Assembly: GCA_012934845.2 (NCBI GenBank)
Contig: WNNJ02001453.1
Location: forward strand, 62,001-126,000
Source: Pomphorhynchus laevis
Taxonomy: Eukaryota > Acanthocephala > Palaeacanthocephala > Echinorhynchida > Pomphorhynchidae
Length of the DNA stretch: 64,000 bases
Reading direction: 5' to 3'
The notes under the pieces are model-generated. The model was not told where the DNA came from and searched no databases. It saw nothing but the letters and a program-made list of their open reading frames with translations. Position 1 is the first letter of the stretch. Each line of letters begins with the position of its first letter. The position numbers and the translations under genes were made by a program. Shown in pieces: positions 50,563-61,899 of the stretch.

Positions 50563-51299
50563 TTTATATTTTTCGTAACTTGTAAATAATTCGAAGAAGT
50601 GTGCTATAACATCGGTTAAAACATCCCTTAAGGAAAATTAAGTGGTTTGAATTATGTTAAATTACTATTGTAACTTAACATAAAAAGTTTCATCAAAGGT
50701 TATGTAGTCGAAAGGACCCATTCTAAAGTGTTTTCGAAAAATCAAATATACGAATAGTTTGGAGTAAATAAAGAAATTATAAATTTTAAAAGCAGTTACT
50801 TACATCATCAGGTACATCATTGCCGTAAGCGTTACTGCAGTAATACCTTTCGCTATTTCAAAACTATTTCCTTATTCAAACACTACTTTAAGTTTGAAAG
50901 TTCTCGACTTTTATCATCAGATATTTTTTTACTCAATTGCATGTAGTGACCTTAAATCCGTTAGGATTTAAGGCCACTACATTGATTTAAGTTCAACATA
51001 TGCTTAACATATCAAGAGCTCTTGTTAAAATGTTTAACATATAAAGATTAGCAACGGGATGTCAATACTCTCGCGACAAGAATGATTAATCATATAATAA
51101 ATCATAATAGTTGGTATTTAAAACGGGAATGCGATGAGTTTGTCTTTAAAAGATTAACGTTCATTGATCCCTTTAAAGTCAGGGTTATATTGTTCTCCTG
51201 TTCAAAATGTCTCGGATAATTTGCCATACACGAGAATCCGCCTGTATTTGTAAATAATGTTTATGTATGTGCCAACAGCTTTTACATGCTCGAACTTGC
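50563..51299. other. AT-rich stretch with a 17-bp hairpin
   Basis: No gene. A near-perfect hairpin GTAGTGACCTTAAATCC, loop GTTA, complement at 50943-50980 (one mismatch). Confidence 0.6.
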
Positions 51300-51428
51300 A
51301 TTCATTTAATAATAAGGATGTTCTAATAAAAAAAGATAACATGTTACACATAAAGGGATAAATAAGTAAATAAGTTATAAAAAGTTAAGTCAACAATGAG
51401 ACTGCATATTCTTCATAATCACTTCTTC

Positions 51429-52848
51429 TCATTGCGTAGGCCTCAAATCCATGGGGATCTGAGCCCCCCAACCAATCCAACACGCCGCTTTCCGATTGAA
51501 CCACCCGGGGTCTTTCACTCCCCGAAGAATCCAATCGGCGCGGACGATGCTGGGTAAGCGCAAGACAAGGAGCTTCAGAAACCTTAGTCTTTGCTCTGGG
51601 GGACGTCCTCTAGAGAAGAAGACTAATCCCGAGATAGCCCAGGTACCCCAAAGGCGCACCTGGGTTTTCCCATTCAACGACAGATGCTGGGCCCGTTTCA
51701 GAGCCCAACTAGATCTCTTCAGGATACGTTTGAGTCTATCTAGGTCGGCTTTGGCCGACCAGTTCACCGAAACGGTGAACCCCAGGTATTTTACTCGACT
51801 TGTGAAGGTAGGGAGTGGTTCAGAGGCAAATATGGAGGAGAGCGCAGAGAGTGCTAGTCTCTTAAGTTTTTGCTTTGTCGCAGGGGAGCCATGAAAGACT
51901 ACCACCTGCGATTTAGCGGAGTTTAGAATAAGATTGGACTTGGGTAACTTGTCTTTTAATCTTAAAAAGAAACGGCTGATGTCTGAGACTACGTCCTTAC
52001 ACCTGCGTCCAGAGAACAGGGCTGTGGTGTCATCAGCGTACACCACTAGATGTTGCTGTCGTTTAAATATTTTGAATAGATTGATGGAAGCAGCAAGATA
52101 TAAGATAGGAGAGAGGGGAACCTTGAGGCACACCCGTAATAGGGTAGAACTGACGCGCATCAGGGTCATCATCATAGTAAAATCGCTTGGTATACAGCAG
52201 TATCTCCACCCTGTTAACAATTCTTGCAGGCAACCCGAGGGACCTGAGAGAAGAGATAACAAAAGGTATTGATATACGGTCAAATGCAGCGGAAAAATCA
52301 AGGAAAACAGCCACAACGAGTTGATGGCTATTCTCCCGACAGAACCGTTGCACCTCACCCACTGCTGAATGGACCGAGCGACTTTTGACGAACCCATGGA
52401 AACCGGGTGGGATTAAATTTCGCTTACTTAGATGATCGCGGATTCTACGCGCAAGCGCTTTTTCGTAGATCGAAACGAGGGAATTTTGAATCGAAATTGG
52501 CCGCAGGTCTTTAGGACAAGAGACCGGATGCTTTTTTGGAATAAAAATTCTTTTGCTAATGTTGATGCCGGCCACATCGGATGGGGTGGCTAATAGCATT
52601 GTGACGGCCACCTCCCTTCTTTGATCAGCTGTCAAAAGCTGACATACACGAGAAGAGAGTGGAGTGACGGAATTAAAGGTGCCCTGTAGAGGCCCCCAGG
52701 CGTTGAGAATATCTGGCACAGATAAGTCTCTACTCCTGAAGTCTCCCCAGAGCGGGATTGGTTGCGGTGATTGAGTGGCTCCATAATTATGTAGGGCTAG
52801 TGACTCCTCCAAAACTTTGTCAAGGCCTATACTACCGATCCACCCCAC
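51429..52848 (-). pseudogene. LINE copy B reverse transcriptase
   Basis: Shows RPISIQNSLVSIYEKALARR, PPGFHGFVKSRSVHSAVGEV, VVAVFLDFSAAFDRISI (motif A), TGVPQGSPLS (motif B), VVYADDTTALFSGRR (motif C) and KYLGFTVSVNW (motif D-E). One frameshift right after GVPQGSPLS splits the domain into two overlapping frames. The C-terminus has WILRGVKDPGWFNRKAACWI and a stop at 51429. Confidence 0.88.
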
Positions 52849-53144
52849 ACCCCTATCCCTCCAGCAAACAAACTTCTCCCTCTTGAATATCTTCCAGAAG
52901 GAAGACTGAGAAGGGTTAAGACGAGCGATACTCGCCCTATCCCTACTCAGCTGGAACCAGTATCTGGTGCGCCAGTACTCGTTCGAGATAGTCTGTTTGG
53001 CAGAAGAAGAGAGAGAAGGGAGGTTAAGTAGTCTAGCTAGGACCTTGAGTTTTGTCGGAGTGGGACTGAAACTCGACCTTTATAGGTTGTCGAAAGAAAC
53101 GCGGTAGCTTGCGAAGAGAGATGAGAGTTAAATTCGGTTAAACT

Positions 53145-53890
53145 CTAATTACCAATTCGGAGAAAGCGTTGGATGGCTGCCTGGAAGAAAGCCACTCTGA
53201 TCGGATCAAAGTGAAATCTTCTTGGAAGCAGCGTATCCTCCTCTATCCGACAACGAATTAAATCATGGGATGTGGACAGATGTTGACGCGATTGCTCCGT
53301 ACAGAGGGGTTTAAACAACCACCTCTCATGTAGCAATAGTAAGTCGATGAGTGAATTCGTTGATGTGCAATGAAAGGTTGGGGAGGGTGATTTATGAATA
53401 AGATAACCTTTCCTGGCTCTGCGGAGGGCTACATTAATCCAACAACCAGTTCTGTCGTTGAAGTCACCTAGTACCATGTCGTAGCCGCCATCAATTATCC
53501 CATCCAGGAGGTCACGGTTTTTATGAATCTCTCCTGGACGAATATAGACGTTGGCTAGACTGAGGCGTTTACCGTTCTTAACGAGTGAGACTACTAGACA
53601 AGACAGGGCTGGACAAGAGTAATTTAGCAAGAGGGAAGATCTTAAAGAGCACTTAACTAAGGTCAAGAGTCCTTGAGATGAAGAGGAGTGAGGCGGGGTT
53701 ATATACGGAGTATAGTGGGTATAAATGTGCTTAAATAAATCGAGTAATGTCCTGAGGGGAGACGGATAGACCGCGTCTGCTGAAGGACTATAACATCTGC
53801 GTCTCTACCAGATAAAAGTCTAAAGGCAGAAGCACCTCCCGAATTCCACTGAAGAATATTCAGTGAAAAAGGCTCAGGCTTACTCACCAT
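53145..53890 (-). pseudogene. LINE copy B endonuclease (APE type)
   Basis: Begins MVSKPEPFSLNILQWNSGGA; the LQWN block is the N-terminal motif of APE endonucleases. It continues as DADVIVLQQTR, SLANVYIRPGEIHK, VLGDFNDRTG (catalytic Asp/Asn) and STNSLIDLLLLH. The frame is broken between about 53700 and 53666. Confidence 0.85.
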
Positions 53891-54025
53891 TGTGTTAAAT
53901 TAGTTGGAAGGGGATGCCAACTAAAACAGAGCTAGGTGCAAGAGGGTTACCTCCCTTGCCACTAGCACCATCCAGGGTCGGACTCCCCAAGGCAGTATCA
54001 TCATTTCCCGAGGAGGCCTTAGACT

Positions 54026-55139
54026 TCAACAATTTTCCGATCTTGAGAGGAGGAACGGGCTGAGCAGACCCGCCACGCTTCTTAGTGCGGGGGTATGCAA
54101 CAAATCGGCTGGAACTGGTGCTACCGTGGGCGTGCCTACGAGAGAGGAGACGAGTGGCAAAAAAAGAGCTTGTAGTTCACTAATAATCATCTTCTTTTGG
54201 TTAGCCAGAAGATGTATAATGTCATTATTTGACATGCGATCTGGAGTGGCAGCAGCGTACGATTTCGTAATCGGCTTAGAACATCTCTGTATGTAGGCTT
54301 TAAACAGGGTGTATTTTTTCGACCAAACGGGGTGCACTCCCCCACAGTTTACACAATAAGGTGTGGTAAGGCATTTGTCGTTGTTAGCCGGGTGCGGGCA
54401 GTCACCCTTGCCACAAACACCACAAACAGAGGAATTAGAACAGGTGGAGGACCAGTGCCCCCAGCCGTGACATTTTTGGCAATGAGGGTGTCCTCACTAA
54501 TCAGTAAGAATTTCAGATTGAATCCAAAAAGGGATTAACTGTTGATGCGGCAAGAATATGCCCGTTGTCTAGATCCGTGTCAGCAAAGGCAACTGGGAGC
54601 GGGTCACCTCCTTTACCCAGTACCTGACTGATTTTAGAAAGTTTGAACTGTTTTTTTAATTGATCAATATCATTGTCAGAATTGAACGAAGGATAATTAG
54701 AAATTTTTAAAGTACATCTTAGCGGCAGAATAGCTAAAGTACCAATAGTAGATAGATTAGTGGAAAAGAATTTTCTGTAATCCTCGAGTATGTCACCATT
54801 CGCAAAGGAGACCCTGAGTGTACTCTTGAGGGTTTTAAGAGAGTTGAATAAAACTCTATTCCTAGTAATCATGGCGAAATCTCGAAGGAACGTGCAAAAT
54901 AAGGAGTATTTTTGAATAGGTTTTGTTGCTTTTATTACACATAAATGTGCTAGTTTAGGAACAGGAGGGAGGTAATCCTCCACACTATGTTTAGAGAAAC
55001 AAAAATCACAAACCTTGCCATTTCCAGAATCTTTTTCAGAAGGAATACTTACTTCGCCTTGAGAGATAGTTGATTTAGCAGAAAAATTCGCTGTTGAATT
55101 GCAGCAATGGAAATCCTTTGAATGCTCCGACGTGCACAT
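54026..55139 (-). pseudogene. LINE copy B ORF1 (gag-like, zinc knuckles)
   Basis: Starts near 55139 with MCTSEHSKDFHCCNS. A central domain has LKTLKSTLRVSFANGDILED and RCTLKISNYPSF (an RRM-like region typical of such gag proteins). Near 54500-54310 three CCHC knuckles follow in a shifted frame: CQKCHGWGHWSSTC, CGVCGKGDCPHPANNDKC and CVNCGGVHPVW. These proteins bind the element RNA. One frameshift separates the domains. Confidence 0.8.
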
Positions 55140-55145
55140 TTTTAA

Positions 55146-55454
55146 TACGATTTGCTATTTTAACTTGCATTCATTTAAAAACACTATCCCTATTACAGCT
55201 TAACGACCTGTGAATTAGTATTATTAATTTGGTAAATGTTTGCCTATTAACGTTGTATTGTTGTAACAATGTCTTGATATTAATCCTCCATCATCTCCGA
55301 TGGCGGCAGAGGGTAATTATTTTGAATAAATTATCTCAGATAATTAATCATAATAATGTATTCTTACTTAAAAACAAAACATGCACTGAATATGAAAAAC
55401 TAATTAGAAAAAATGAAAATCACATAAAATCAGATTAATCCCGTCATAAAAGTA
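55146..55454. other. AT-rich stretch 5' of LINE copy B
   Basis: May include the LINE 5' UTR; no feature recognised otherwise. Confidence 0.4.
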
Positions 55455-55622
55455 TTCTTATATTTGAGGAGTGAGATCAGAGCCGACCAGCTGAGACCAA
55501 CGCGACACTTTCCGACTGAACCACTCAGAGTCTTACACACTTGAGAGACTATTCGAAGCGCACGATGGTTATAGTCTTGACAAGAGGAGCTTCAGAAAAC
55601 TTAGACTTTGTTATATGCAAAA
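55455..55622 (-). mobile_element. LINE family 1, copy D (short, old 3' fragment)
   Basis: Complement of the same 3' region as copies B and C (GCGACACTTTCCGACTGAAC, CACTCAGAGTCTTACAC, AGGAGCTTCAGAAAACTTAG), with more differences than copy C and therefore older. Confidence 0.75.
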
Positions 55623-56150
55623 TCCTCTTATTAATAATTAACATATACTGCTGTCAATATATCAAATAACAACAGGTTTTCAGCAGAAAAGTGTATGCAG
55701 AACTAATTATTTTGGTACATTATGTGTGCCTAGCATTCTTTTGACAATAACTGATATGTAGAAATAGAAAATTTGAAAATGTTAACAAACTACTTAAAAA
55801 TAAAATAATTTCTGAAAATGGAAAAATTAAAAATGTTGATATTAAAATTAATAAAAATTATAGCGTGCATTTCAATACAATCTAATAAATAATAGACTAA
55901 ATGTTCGCAATGTACAGGATCACATTGTAAACTTAACTTCATGGAGTTATTTATAAATGAATTTATAAATTTATGGAGTTATTACTTATTCGTGGAAGTC
56001 TATGAACCTCCTGGAGTAATTTATTTAGTTATTTATGAAGTGATTATATATAATATATACAATGATGGTTATCAGAAGAATGCTATTTTATCACGTAGTC
56101 ATACTCCTCAATCCAGAAAGGTATCAATACCAAGTGCATGTTAATTGTGC
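55623..56150. other. AT-rich stretch, no gene seen
   Basis: The plus-strand open stretch 55941-56144 is AT-driven and its end enters the satellite; not called. Confidence 0.5.
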
Positions 56151-57495
56151 AGCCTTAATTCCCCGACCCAACATATCAGCGGGCAAATAAATGCTGATGA
56201 TGTATTTACTCTTATGTAATGTGCTTATCTAGATAAACGTCATATTCTAACATGGAATATATTATTTCCTACCCATAAAAATCTTATACTGAGGAATTAT
56301 GAACCGATACATAGTATACCAAGTATTAAATAAAGATTGGAGGTCATCATGAGGAATAATAAGGTTTCCGTCTTAATTCCCCGACCTAACATAGCAGTGC
56401 GCAATATACATGACAATGATCTATTTCATTAGATGTAATGTGTACCAAGTATTAGAAAAAGATTGGAGGTCATCATGAGTATCTGCTATGTTATCAGGTT
56501 TCAGGCTTAATTATTCGACCCAACCTAACAGCAAGCCAAATATATCCTAAAAATGCATTCCCTCTGATGTAATGTGGTTATTTAGAGTAATATTCAATTC
56601 TAACACGGAGTATATTATTTTCAATCTTCAATCCATACAAATTTTCTCGAAGTTTTAAGAACTAATTAAAAGTATACAAATTATTAGAATATGATTGGAG
56701 GTCATCATGATGATATACTATGTTATAAGGTTTCCGTCTTAAATCTCCGACTCAACATATCAGCGGGCTAAATATATGGCACTGATCAATTTCCTTTGAT
56801 GTAATGTGTTTATTTAGAGCAATATCTTATTCTTAATAAATATATTATTTACTATCCATTCATAACAACCTTCAACTCAAGGTTTTATAAACCTATTAAA
56901 AGTATACCGAGTATTAAATAAAGATTGTAGGTCATCATGAGGATCTGCTATATTATCAGGTTTCAGGCTTAATTATTCGACCCAGCATAGCAGCGGGCCA
57001 AATACATGCTAATGATGTATTTTCTCTAATGTAATGTGGTTATTTAGAGTAATATTCAATTCTAACACGGAGTATGTTATTTACTATACATAAAAGTATT
57101 TTACTAAAAATTTAAAAACCGATAAATAGTATACCAAGTATTAAATAAAGATTGTAGGTCATCATAAGGAACTGATATGTTTTCAGGTTTAGGCCTCAAT
57201 TATTGGACACAACCTAACAGCAAGCCAAATACAGTAATATCCAATTCTAACACGGAGTATAGTATTTACTATCCATCTATAAATATCTTCTACTCAAGTT
57301 TATATGAACCAATTATTAGTATATTCAATTATTAGAATAAAGATTATAGGTTTACATGATGAACTGATATGCTAGCAGATTTTGGACTTAATTTCTCGAT
57401 TCAACATAGCAGCAGGCCAAATACATGTCAATGATGTACTTTTAATGATTTTGACCTATATTCCTGGACCAAACTTAGCGGTGCGTCAAATATAT
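56150..57495 (-). repeat. Higher-order satellite block A (PLE-end monomers)
   Basis: About six monomers of 120-235 bp. Each contains, on the minus strand, the PLE terminal block: an AAATACAT-type hairpin, GGCCCGCTGCTATG, GAAACCTGATAACATAGCAG and CATGATGACC. The GGTCATCAT landmark occurs at about 56342, 56467, 56699, 56929 and 57155, with a degenerate one at 57347. The whole block is repeated at 61900-63300. Confidence 0.85.
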
Positions 57496-57577
57496 TGAGC
57501 TTATTTGATTTATATCTACTAATATATCCACTTGTCATCAAATTTATCATTGTTATGTATTCAAATGGAATACGCAC

Positions 57578-58108
57578 ATGGTACCTAAACGAAAGAGTAA
57601 GAATAAGTCCTTGCCATTATACACAACACTTCAAGTCAAATATGACGCTGACAACGATAGAGGTGGACAACAGTCTCAATCTTGGATGAAGAACAAGCGT
57701 CCTAATCAAATAAAACGCACTACTGCGGTTATTGCTCTTCCGATATTATCAAGGTATTGATTGAACGCTCCGAACTTAAACTCTCTTCCTTCTGAACTCA
57801 CTAGCGAGTATAAAGTAGATCTAACGGTGAAATCGCAGGCAATATTGCCACACATTTGTGGCACAGCAAACACTAATGTATTGAATACCGATGTTAATTC
57901 AACTCAACTAGTGATGAACGACATTTGTAGCAGTTCTTACTCAACAAACACCAGTGTTATGGATTGTAATACTGGTTCAACTCAACTAGCTGGGAACAAC
58001 ATTTGTAAGAGTTCTTATGTATTTAACTCATTACAGAATCATCATGAAACAACATTGTCAATACGAAATGAAGTCGATGGCCAGTGTCTTCAGTCTGTCA
58101 GTTGTTGA
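57578..58108 (+). pseudogene. ORF1-like region of the third LINE
   Basis: MVPKRKSKNKSLPLYTTLQV with a basic start, then a Ser/Thr/Asn-rich stretch in which a motif with STQL, NDIC or NNIC and SSY is repeated twice (SSYSTNTSVMDCNTGSTQLA). No zinc knuckle is seen. It is called ORF1 by its position upstream of the endonuclease. Confidence 0.45.
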
Positions 58109-59159
58109 GCTGCTGCGGAGTCTGTCTCCGATGTAAATACGAATGATTATCCCAAATTCATGCAAATCAGTTTATGTATCCGTTGTACAACAAGACCATA
58201 TTCAAATATATGATGTTAATTCTGATAATAATCGATTGGATACGGAAACGATGGCAGGGAAATCATTCGATTAGGGATCTCTATATCCCAGCTATCAGTC
58301 AGTGAAGTATCAAGTTTTAACATTGATCCGGAAGTTACCACATCTGATAATTCAGCAATCGAATCGCACCACAACGACTTAAGTCGATTCGATCTTAACG
58401 ATAATGATAAAGCAAGTTACCCAACGGAGTACGCTTTTTCGAATACTAAACTACAGGAACGTTCAGATCGATCAAAAAGTCTAATTTTTGCGAATATACC
58501 TGAATCACATCTGTTAATATTCAACACCGCTTAGATGATGATTTGTTGAATGTAAGAAAAATGTTATCACAAATTCTTGCTGATTCATCAAGATATGTCA
58601 TTTCTAATGCAAAACTAGTCTCTTTATTTTGTGTAGTCCAAAAAAAAACGAAAATACCGACACGCACCTCAGATTACGTAACGCTATCTTTACGCCCAAA
58701 TCTACGGATAGCATAGTCCTACAGAGTTAATTCCGTTTAAAGGGCAGCCCAATCAGGATATTGAAAGATCTGACATATGATAAACGCCAGCATTTAAAAA
58801 TTGCCAAGCAACAACTTAACAAACGAGCCAACGCAGGGGAGAAAAATCTCACAATTCATAATTTTCAAGTGGTGTGGCGAACTCGTATTCACTAGGTTCC
58901 ATTAGAACAAGTGTAAAACTGGATTATTTTGCCGCCTTTTCAGCGACCTACAATATGCAGGAAAACAGTTTAACCGACATCTCTTCTATATAATGTTCTG
59001 AGCAGTTTTGAAAAGGAACATATTCCTAGTCACTCTAATCCACAGCTAGAATGCTATTTTTCTCATACTTTCTTTTATACTAACGGGCGAATCCTAGTTA
59101 ATAAAATCGATGAATTACGAGTAATAGTTCGGAATACGAGTCCCTTATGTTAGGGAATC

Positions 59160-59752
59160 ACAGAGTCTTGGCTAAGTTTTGATATACTTGATGGCGAAGT
59201 TGATATAAATAATTTTTCTTCATATTGTGCAGGCAGATCTATGTGCAGATGGGGAGGTGTTGTTCTGAATGTGCACTCAAGTGCTTCAGTCAAGCTGATT
59301 GAATCAGTTTCCGAAAATGGTGTAGAAATGTTGTGGTTTAGGAAGTCGGTGAACAATGATACTCATATTAGCATTAGTCCGATTTATCGTAGCCCTTCTG
59401 CTATTGTCACATTGATATTACGTAACCTTAATAAGTTTGCTTCTAATGGAAATGTTGTCGTAATGGGTGATCTCAATATGCCTTATATTGATTATCCATC
59501 TCACACACCACGTTGCAGTGTGATATATCCCCTATTGACCAACTCAACATAATAATCGCTTTGGATTTACCCAGGCAATCCTTAAATTTACTCGTTTCTG
59601 TAAGAACAGCTTATCTGTTAGATGTGTGTTTGACTTCAGCCGATCAGACAATATTGAACGTTGAGTACTTAACGCCGTCAAGTAAATCTGATGATCGCAT
59701 CCTCCTCATAGATTCCACAGTCTCGCAAAACATGTTTCAAACGTCATTTTAG
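59160..59752 (+). pseudogene. Endonuclease of the third LINE
   Basis: CRWGGVVLNVHSS, ISISPIYRSPSA, VVVMGDLNMPYIDY (the GDFN-type catalytic block) and LLDVCLTSADQT. The frame is broken near 59550. Confidence 0.75.
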
Positions 59753-60120
59753 GTGTGTAAATTGCTTTAAAACCAATTTTGACTTAGCCCGTCAAAGTCT
59801 AATCCACATTTACTGGCTTAATATCCTATTAGTTGGGGTTGAGACAGCATGGCACCAGTTTCATTCCGTACTGTAAAATTCGCTGACGCGATTTTCGCCT
59901 AGAGTACGATCATCTATTGATAAAAACTGTCAACCGTGATTTGATGGTGAACTACACAAGGTTTTGAACGAGAAAATGAAGTCGTATACGGATTTCATTT
60001 AAAAAGTTGTTCGACTTTGAGATATTCAAAAGAATAAAAAAAATCGTTTCACTATTCTTAAACAAAAAAAACGCTGCTAATTTGAAAACAACTTAGACAA
60101 GTCGGTACACTGCCCGTGTC

Positions 60121-61574
60121 TTGTTCAAATACGCTAATCCTAAAATCCATAGAAACAATGTTTCTTTACTCGTAAATAACGATGGTGAAACCGTAACAAA
60201 TGAAGTCGAAATTGACAATACATTTGTTGGTTTATCCGCATTATCTACCGATTACAAGCATTTTAATCTGAATACTTCTCGCCTAATTACGGTCGGTGAC
60301 ATGTTACGTCTATTCTCACTTGACGATGCCTACCGTGAACTGAAAAGCATCAAATAATTTGGTTAATTGTGTCCTGATATATTTCGTGCTGTATATTTGA
60401 AAACGTTTGCATGTTATATTGCGACACCTCTCTATTGGATATTTGCTGCCTCGATTCTGTACTGTCGGGTGACCAATATCTAGAGACTGACAATTGTTAC
60501 TCCACTGTACTAAAAGGGTGATAGGTCTTAACCGTCAAATTACATATAGATCAGCCTGACCTGCTTATGTTACTGTTTGCTTGTAAGGATTGTATACAGT
60601 CGTATCAGTGATCACTTGGAACATAATTCATTTTTTATGACAGACATAATGGCTATAGAAAGAACCGTTTCACAATTAAATCTTTCTGTTGCACATGATG
60701 AGTGGTTACAAATCATAGATACTGGTACTGACGTTGATGTTTTGTTTTTCGATTTTTCGAAGGCATTCGATTGTGTGCACCACAGCATCTTATTGTCGAA
60801 AATGCATTTACTCAAGATTGGCCCACTGCAAGTCTCATGGGTTCGTGATTTCATATCGAACCGCTCTCTGAAAGTGTCTGTAAATTGAGTATTATCTAAC
60901 TGGGCCGCATATAATGTAGGAGTCCCACAAGGGTCTGTACTTGGTCCTCTTCTGTTCTGTATATGTCAATAATCTGCCTAATCTTTTAAATTCAACTTCG
61001 TGGATTTTTGCGGACGACCTTTAAATATGGACATTAATTCGTTCCTTGTCAGATTCGCTCGTCCTCCAATCAGATATTGACATGGTGGAAAAGTGGGCTC
61101 AAAAAAATAACTTGGTTATGAATATATCTAAAATATTTAGAATGCGCGTAAAAGGTAGTAAAACATCAGATTCATGTTCATTGTATCTTCTTGATGAAAA
61201 ACGTAGACAATGTCGATCATATTAATGACTTGGGAATAATGTTATCAAACGACCTCTCCACTAAGCTTAATACTGATTACATGTATGCTAAAGCTTTGCG
61301 CATAATGGGACTTCTTAACCGTACTTTTGAACATCTAGATTTGAGATCGCTCAGGCTATTAATACATGCATTTGTTCAGACTGACTTGATGTATGCATCA
61401 CAATGCATATATCCCCGAACTATAGCTGAAATAAATAAACTCGAAAGTGTACAACGTTGGGTAACAAAACTGTTTAGGCCACTAAGATCGTCTAGCTATG
61501 CGGATAGATTAAAGACTCTGAGACTGCTTTCATTACGAACACGGCGATATATGGCTGTTATTAGATTGACATGA
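60121..61574 (+). pseudogene. Reverse transcriptase of the third LINE
   Basis: Blocks in order: a linker region (60121-60357); RIVYSRISDHLEHNSFF (fingers); FFDFSKAFDCVHHSILLSKM; GVPQGSVLGPLLF; WIFADDL; SDIDMVEKWAQKNNLVMNIS; and RIMGLLNRTFEHLDLRSLR with LESVQRWVTKLFRPLR. At least four frame breaks. Confidence 0.8.
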
Positions 61575-61899
61575 CAGATCTTCAGCAATCTTGTGCGTGC
61601 TATTTGTGGCATATTTGATCTCCGGAATTCTTCATATCTACGTAGGCATAAGTTTACTCTTAGGCATCACAGACACATCTGCTCAAAGACTATACAATAT
61701 TCCCAGCGAATTACCTCTCATTGGAATATCCTAGATGACTAGATAACCAATTCGCATACTCTACATGACTTTAAGCAACGCCTTGAGGACATGAATGACT
61801 TGTAGGTTTCGTTTTATTCTTTTATTTTTTAGTGTTTGCGATGCAACTTTGAGCTTTTGCTCGTTTTGTTGTCTAAGATTAATAATAATATTCTAATGA

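Larger units (their letters stand above)
51300..55145 (-). mobile_element. LINE family 1, copy B (nearly full length)
   Basis: A 3.8-kb non-LTR retrotransposon read right to left: ORF1 with zinc knuckles (55139-54026), ORF2 with APE endonuclease (53890-53145) and RT (52848-51429), then a short 3' UTR ending in a TTATT-type tail near 51315. It shares sequence with copies A, C and D. A few frameshifts interrupt ORF1 and ORF2, so the copy is not active, but every domain motif is present. No RNase H domain is seen downstream of the RT. Confidence 0.9.
57496..61890 (+). mobile_element. Third LINE family inserted in the satellite
   Basis: Plus-strand LINE. ORF1-like pieces (57578-58108) are followed by an endonuclease (about 59160-59750), an RT (about 60120-61575) and a 3' UTR ending in an AATAATAATA tail near 61888. 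The RT has VDVLFFDFSKAFDCVHHSIL (motif A), VGVPQGSVLGPLLFC (motif B), FADDL (motif C) and a C-terminal INKLESVQRWVTKLFR block of the CR1/Jockey-like kind. Many stops and frameshifts are present. It lies exactly between the two copies of the satellite block. Confidence 0.85.

Noticed and set aside
51496-52272. Plus-strand ORFs of 132 and 112 codons
   Set aside because: Antisense shadows of the LINE copy B reverse transcriptase.
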